From Promethearchaeota archaeon (GTDB lineage: Archaea; Asgardarchaeota; Lokiarchaeia; Sigyniarchaeales; SOKP01), in the NCBI GenBank assembly GCA_030615145.1, contig JAUWZT010000027.1, positions 1-20,143 of the forward strand: a DNA stretch of 20,143 nt, written 5' to 3'. Position numbers and translations under genes: made by a program. The notes beneath the pieces were generated by a model. The model saw only the letters and a list, made by a program, of their open reading frames with translations. It searched no databases and was not told the DNA's origin. Of this stretch, positions 15,893 to 20,143 are shown one piece after another (position 1 is the stretch's first letter; each line of letters starts with the position of its first letter).

Positions 15893-16618
15893 ATGTCACA
15901 TCCTCCTATTTTATTACTTGATTTTGATGGTGTTGTTATCACTCAAAAAGCTTTAGAATACTCCGCTTTGATTCATCTGAGGAAAAATTTCTATAAATGG
16001 CAAAATATTGAGCCTTTAAGGCTTATAGATATTGCGAGGCTTTTTGAGGAAGCGGATTCACAAAATAAAATTAAGGCTTTGATTAAGGTATATCGAGTAT
16101 ATAAAAGATTTATACCGAGTAGATGGAGGAGAGTCTTCTTTTTTATCAGATTTAGGAGGATGTATCCTAAATACGAAAAATACGAAACATTCAAACCTAA
16201 TTTAGAAGGAATTTTAAACGAATTAAAGAAGTGTGGAGTAGTATTTGGGATAGTTTCAAATACAAGTGGAGAAAGGTTAGATTTTTTTAGGAAGAAATTA
16301 AATTTAGATTCATATTTTTCAGCTTTTGTTTCCCGTGATGATACTCAGTTAAGAAAACCTCATGGTTATCCTGTTTTCGTTGCATTAAAACAAATTAAAC
16401 AAAACTTAAAAGTCCCTATAGATAAAACAAAAGTGTTTCTAATCGGAGACCTTCCTACAGATATAGAATGTGCAAATAATGCGTGAATCACTAGCATTGC
16501 GCTACTTTCTGGGCATGGCACAAAAAATGGTTTGGAAAAGGCTAATCCAAGCATTGTTCTTCGAGAAATCAAGGAGATTTTAGAGATTGACCCATTCAAA
16601 AAATTATTATTGGATTAA
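15893..16618 (+). pseudogene. HAD-family phosphatase interrupted by in-frame TGA
   Basis: Haloacid dehalogenase motifs are all present. Motif I is LLLDFDGVV (D10, D12), motif II is IVSNTSGE (S122), motif III is the lysine of LRKPHG (K155), and motif IV is IGDLPTD (D186, D190). A helical cap (about 20-105) follows motif I, as in phosphoglycolate-phosphatase-like enzymes. At codon 198 (16484-16486) a TGA follows ECANNA. The frame then continues ITSIALLSGHGTKNGLEKAN to a TAA at 16616-16618, which is exactly the C-terminal sequence expected of the family. Relatives usually have Gly at this position (A-G-I), so GGA to TGA by one base explains it. A product stopping at the TGA would retain all four catalytic motifs but lose the last core strand and helices. 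Confidence 0.8.
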
Positions 16619-16637
16619 ACATTAAATTTCGTTGATA

Positions 16638-19373
16638 ATGTTTAATTTGGAAGAATTTGAACGAGATCAAGTTATTTATCCTCTAGTTGAGAAACTCAGC
16701 AAGTTTCTTGATAAGAACAAGACTGCAAAAGCAGAAAGAGTAATTGAACAATTAGATCAATTATTAAAGGAACAAGAACACATAGATCTAATAACTTATA
16801 TATTAAGTATCTTAGCAGAACACGATTTCGAACTGATTTCTGAGAGTATCTTTAAGAAAGTAGAAAGTTATTACGAGTCCAAAAATCTAAAATTAAGAGT
16901 CAATGCACTAATAATAATCGGCTTTGCGATGCTAGGAAATCAAAAGCATATCGATAAATACTTTCAAAATTTCGTTAATAATTTGAGTAACAAAAGTAAA
17001 GATATACGAGATAATGCCCATTACTTCTTGCAAGAAATTGTTGTTAAAAAGCCAAAATTAATTTGTTCCTACAGAAAGGATTTGATAAATGTTTTAAGTA
17101 TAGAGGAGAATAAGGAAAATCTCGTTTCAATAATTAATTTTTTAGAGAAGTGTAATGATTTTGATTTTGAAAACCTATTTGATTTTAGAGACATTTCGAA
17201 ATCACTTTTAACTAAATTTTATAGTAAAGAACATTCAGGAATTTATTCGAAATTATTAACTTTGATTATAACTATTTTTCCATCGTTAAAGGAAATAGAT
17301 GCTGAAAGTCTCGAATTAAAGGAGCTTTTAAACGAACTAGATAAGCTATTTCTTATGAAAAGATATAACGTTACGGAATTATCTGAAAAAACGGGAGTCA
17401 CATTAGAAGAGTTTATTAAAATCAAAAAAAGGACAGAGAGAAAAGACCACAAAATCTATTTTTACATTAAGTTTAACGAGAAAAAACTAATTTATTTTTA
17501 TGAGCTTGAGAGAGAGAAGTTAATTAAATTATTTGGAAAGGTCGAAAAATTACAGAAAAGAGAAATTTTCGATATATTTAATCAAGTAATCGACACCGAA
17601 CTTGAGTTGAGGTCATTCTTAAATACATTAATAAAGTTGAATCATATTGATGGATATTACTCAAAATTGGGTTATTTTTATTCTTTTAACTATGTAAAAT
17701 CAAACTTGTTAGAAAGTTTAAATAAGAAGGGAATGGTGAACCTCAAAAATTTTGATTATTTACCTCCGGAGTTTAATAACAGAGTTATAAAATACATATC
17801 AAATTCGACTAAACAAGTATTTCTATCCGGTAAAAACAATACAGCGTATTATTCTTTAAAAAAAATCCAAAAACAAATAAATACCGAAGCTGCAAAAAAT
17901 ACTTCTATCGATTTAAAAACCTATCGTGAGCGATTGACGGATAGAGACTTTATTAAATTAATAAAAAACTTACCGAAGGGTTATTTAACTCCATATCGGA
18001 AAGGAACTCAATGGTTAACCAATGTAGGGCTATTGAAGGTTAAAAATGAGATAGAAAACTCTAAATTGATTGGGTACTATTCAATACCAGCTCTCTCTAA
18101 AAAGCTAAACCTTAAAAAAGTTTTACTCGTTGAAATCTTAGATGAATTTATAGATAAAAGGAGTGGAATTTTCGATAAAAACAGAGAAATTTTTTATTAT
18201 TTAAAGTTTTTAAATCAGAAGATTGAGCAAATAAATTCTATAGCAAACCCAGATAAAAAAGAAGTACAAATAAATTTAATGGCAAAGGAACTCAACATAG
18301 AAAGAAGTCATATTCTTACAAAATTAGACGAAAGTTTAAAACTTATTGAGGAAGAAATAAAAGAAAAGGATCAAATTAAAATCCATGAATATATTGAGAA
18401 AACGGGGATGACTAACGATAAATTTATAGAATTTATCAATAACCTAGGTTTAAATTATTTTAAAAAGGGAGACCTTCTCATTTTTAACGAGTTTAAAATT
18501 AACGATGCTAAAAAAGACATCAAATCAATGCTTATAAAAAAATCTAAATCTGAAAATTCGATTTATTTAGGAGATATAGATGTTACCTCAAGTATAGTTG
18601 AAAATTTATTAAAGGAATTACAAAGCGATGAAAAAATAAGAGGAATTTTTCATAATGATAAAGGTGAATTGATTTTTTACACTGAAAAAGGAATCGAAAA
18701 TTTAATGCTGGAAGATAGTTTGATGTTTTCTTTCCACGACATTTTTTACGGAAAAAAATTGAACGATAAAGAAATTGAGCTCTTACATTCAATTCTTAAC
18801 CTTTTACTTAACAATAAAAAGCTAAAAGGAACTTTTGACGATGAAACACTAACTTTTGCTAGTACCGATGTATTATTTGCACAAGATTATAATACTATTT
18901 TATTTAAGCTTGAGGAATTGATAAAATTATATATTAAAACCTTCAATACTGAATTTGAAAAAATAAAAAAAATCTTAACGAAACGGAATGAAACTATATT
19001 TCCTCAGGAAGTTAGGTTGGTTCAGGAAACAATTGATAATATTAATGAAAAATATGTTCGGTGGAGAAGTAGCTTAGAAGCTTTTGTGAGAAAAGCTAAC
19101 ATTACGCTTCTAAAAAAGCAAGGTTATACGGTTAAAAAGTACAAAGCCCTATTATTTTCTCCCGAAAAAAAAGAGAATGTAAAATCTTTTGAGGATGATC
19201 CAGAAGTTATAGATTTGATGTCTGACTTTAACAGATGGGTAAAATTATTCAACGCGTTAGAAATAAAATATGGGAATATTATTTTTTATCAAAAAAGGTT
19301 AATTAACGATAAGGATAATGTAGAAAGTCTGAAAAAGTTAGATGATTTGCTAAATAAATTGAATTTAAAGTAA
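16638..19373 (+). CDS. Large helical-repeat and tandem winged-helix protein
   Basis: This 911-residue protein has no catalytic motif, signal peptide or membrane span. The N-terminal 220 residues look like HEAT/ARM-type paired helices (for example LKLRVNALIIIGFAML, KDIRDNAHYFLQEIV). From about 245 onward there are repeated units that resemble winged helices: a short helix pair with T-x-x-T-G-V-T or similar, then a two-stranded wing with aromatic strands (NVTELSEKTGVTLEEF; YYSIPALSKKLNLKKVLLVE; KIHEYIEKTGMTNDKFIEF; YLGDIDVTSSIVENLLKEL). The last 130 residues are helical. Helical repeats plus serial winged helices recall PCI and UFL1-type scaffolds, but I cannot demonstrate homology. Start ATG 16638 is preferred to TTG 16632. 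It lies 19 bases after the HAD frame, so both may share a transcript. Confidence 0.7.
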   Translation: MFNLEEFERDQVIYPLVEKLSKFLDKNKTAKAERVIEQLDQLLKEQEHIDLITYILSILAEHDFELISESIFKKVESYYESKNLKLRVNALIIIGFAMLGNQKHIDKYFQNFVNNLSNKSKDIRDNAHYFLQEIVVKKPKLICSYRKDLINVLSIEENKENLVSIINFLEKCNDFDFENLFDFRDISKSLLTKFYSKEHSGIYSKLLTLIITIFPSLKEIDAESLELKELLNELDKLFLMKRYNVTELSEKTGVTLEEFIKIKKRTERKDHKIYFYIKFNEKKLIYFYELEREKLIKLFGKVEKLQKREIFDIFNQVIDTELELRSFLNTLIKLNHIDGYYSKLGYFYSFNYVKSNLLESLNKKGMVNLKNFDYLPPEFNNRVIKYISNSTKQVFLSGKNNTAYYSLKKIQKQINTEAAKNTSIDLKTYRERLTDRDFIKLIKNLPKGYLTPYRKGTQWLTNVGLLKVKNEIENSKLIGYYSIPALSKKLNLKKVLLVEILDEFIDKRSGIFDKNREIFYYLKFLNQKIEQINSIANPDKKEVQINLMAKELNIERSHILTKLDESLKLIEEEIKEKDQIKIHEYIEKTGMTNDKFIEFINNLGLNYFKKGDLLIFNEFKINDAKKDIKSMLIKKSKSENSIYLGDIDVTSSIVENLLKELQSDEKIRGIFHNDKGELIFYTEKGIENLMLEDSLMFSFHDIFYGKKLNDKEIELLHSILNLLLNNKKLKGTFDDETLTFASTDVLFAQDYNTILFKLEELIKLYIKTFNTEFEKIKKILTKRNETIFPQEVRLVQETIDNINEKYVRWRSSLEAFVRKANITLLKKQGYTVKKYKALLFSPEKKENVKSFEDDPEVIDLMSDFNRWVKLFNALEIKYGNIIFYQKRLINDKDNVESLKKLDDLLNKLNLK

Positions 19374-19388
19374 AAATTTTAAGAAACT

Positions 19389-19676
19389 CTAAGTATTTCT
19401 CTTACTTTCAATTTGAGAGATAATTTCATCTATGTTTATTTTTTGATTTGATTTGATTTTATAAGTTTTAGGTGAATATGCGCCATTCATCTCTAAAATA
19501 CCTTCTTTTTCAAGAAAGTCCAGAGATCTCCAAATAAAGTTAATTTTAGACCGATTAGAGGGTTTAATGTTATTACATCTTCTTATCTTCTTAGTAGTAA
19601 CTAAATTGACATTATTATCTATTAATTTATTTATCGCCTCTAATGTTTCGCGTAAATTTTTAGACAAAAAGTCCAT
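19389..19676 (-). CDS. Small winged-helix protein
   Basis: The 95-residue product looks like a single winged-helix domain: an N-terminal helix (LRETLEAINKLIDNN), a basic helix-turn-helix stretch (VTTKKIRRCNNIKPSNRSK), a further helix (INFIWRSLDFLEKEGILE) and a wing (MNGAYSPKTYKI), then a short charged tail. The layout of helices followed by E-K-E-G-I-L-E is typical of archaeal MarR/ArsR-like DNA-binding domains. It is convergent with the large + strand gene, with only 15 bases between stops. Start ATG 19676. Target genes are unknown; the purH gene upstream is transcribed in the same direction. Confidence 0.65.
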   Translation of the reverse strand: MDFLSKNLRETLEAINKLIDNNVNLVTTKKIRRCNNIKPSNRSKINFIWRSLDFLEKEGILEMNGAYSPKTYKIKSNQKINIDEIISQIESKRNT

Positions 19677-19840
19677 GAGAACCTTCCTTAGTAAAAAAAG
19701 AAATTTCGTAACTTCGTGTATTAATTTATTCGTAAAGATTTAAAAACTTTTATTCTTCTTAACTAATAACGCTCAAAATGATTTACATTGTAAAATTTGA
19801 AGTATTAGAAAATAATTTTTTGAATTTATTTATAGATTTC

Positions 19841-20143
19841 TTAGTGTCGAAAAACTCTTTTGCCACAAAAAACTAAAGCGCAATTTAGCTCATCGGCTCG
19901 TTTAATAACCATCTCATCCCGTATAGATCCCCCTGGATTGATTATGGCTTTCGCTCCTACATCTACTGCAGCTTCTAAACCATCTGGAAAAGGAAAGAAT
20001 GAATCTGTTCCCATATAAGAATTCTTTAATTCCTCTTGGTGACCAAACTCCTTTGCTTTTTGGGCTGCTAATTTAACCACATGTACTCGACTTTGTTGTC
20101 CTGCTCCTATTCCAATGGTATAAATGCCATTGTTATAAATTTG
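19841..20143 (-). CDS. purH: AICAR transformylase/IMP cyclohydrolase, C-terminal part
   Basis: This is the last 100 residues of PurH, running off the right edge of the window. Diagnostic phrases are IGIGAGQQSRVH, MGTDSFFPFPDGLEAAVD, AIINPGGSIRDEMVI and the family-typical ending GKRVFRH before the stop. PurH performs the final two steps of IMP synthesis: formyl transfer from 10-formyl-tetrahydrofolate to AICAR, then ring closure. The visible part belongs to the transformylase domain. The frame is open to base 20143, so the internal GTG at 20080 is not the start. Many archaea use PurP and PurO instead, so the bacterial/eukaryotic-type enzyme is informative about lineage or transfer. FolD at 9092 supplies its cofactor. 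Confidence 0.93.
   Translation of the reverse strand, partial: QIYNNGIYTIGIGAGQQSRVHVVKLAAQKAKEFGHQEELKNSYMGTDSFFPFPDGLEAAVDVGAKAIINPGGSIRDEMVIKRADELNCALVFCGKRVFRH

Noticed and set aside
16484..16486. TGA in the HAD gene as a selenocysteine codon
   Set aside because: The position is a structural Gly in the family, not a redox or catalytic residue, and no SECIS-like hairpin was seen near the 3' end.
16638..19373. Firm assignment of the large protein to UFL1
   Set aside because: Only architectural resemblance is visible; no conserved UFL1 sequence motif could be matched.
19778..19876. 32-codon + strand ORF starting at ATG 19778
   Set aside because: It runs antisense into the purH 3' end, has low-complexity hydrophobic composition and no recognisable motif.
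1..20143. tRNA, rRNA or CRISPR array
   Set aside because: No T-loop/anticodon pattern, no rRNA-like GC block and no regularly spaced direct repeats were found by eye.

Overview
The window looks like chromosomal DNA of an Asgard archaeon, probably Lokiarchaeia-like. It is very AT-rich (about 70% by eye), with TATA-like promoters, few Shine-Dalgarno sites, and TTG as the only available start for some genes. The clearest markers are a true actin-family protein, two roadblock/longin-like proteins, a DRG-type GTPase with a TGS domain, and an archaea-specific Ski2-like helicase (ASH-Ski2 type). The lineage is inferred from gene content; no rRNA or tRNA gene is visible to confirm it.

Layout. 163-1240 (-) is a PAS sensor whose zinc-binding N-terminus is separated from its ATG by a one-base shift. 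1241-1561 has no clear gene but holds a GC-richer stretch bounded by inverted repeats. 1562-2521 (-) is a DnaJ-type zinc-finger protein without a J domain. 2642-5532 (+) holds a 53-residue ORF and the helicase. 5577-6071 (-) is a zinc-ribbon protein. 6306-7253 (+) and 8508-8963 (-) are longin-like proteins flanking the divergent DRG-family GTPase at 7280-8482 (-). 9092-9952 (-) is folD. 10058-11158 (-) is a secreted, membrane-anchored terpene-cyclase-like repeat protein interrupted by an in-frame TAA. 11328-11777 (+) is a GC-rich small zinc protein, convergent with the actin-like gene at 11837-13357 (-). A CBS-domain remnant (13512-13673) lies downstream of a ModE-like regulator (13677-14099, -). 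On the + strand follow an MBL-fold hydrolase, a membrane protein with a PH-like tail, a HAD phosphatase interrupted by TGA, and a large tandem winged-helix protein. A small wHTH protein and the 3' end of purH lie on the - strand at the right edge.

The most striking item is the actin homologue. Its core is about the length of ordinary actin, but a segment of about 130 residues carrying two zinc ribbons is inserted just before the C-terminal nucleotide-site strand, and the positions matching actin Gln137 and His161 are Thr and Trp. Also notable are a DRG paralogue with altered G1, G3 and G4 motifs next to a longin-like protein, and four damaged or partial genes within 20 kb. The damage could be real decay, recoding or assembly error.

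FolD and PurH share one-carbon metabolism: FolD supplies the 10-formyl-tetrahydrofolate that the AICAR transformylase part of PurH consumes. The remaining genes look like independent short units rather than one large operon.
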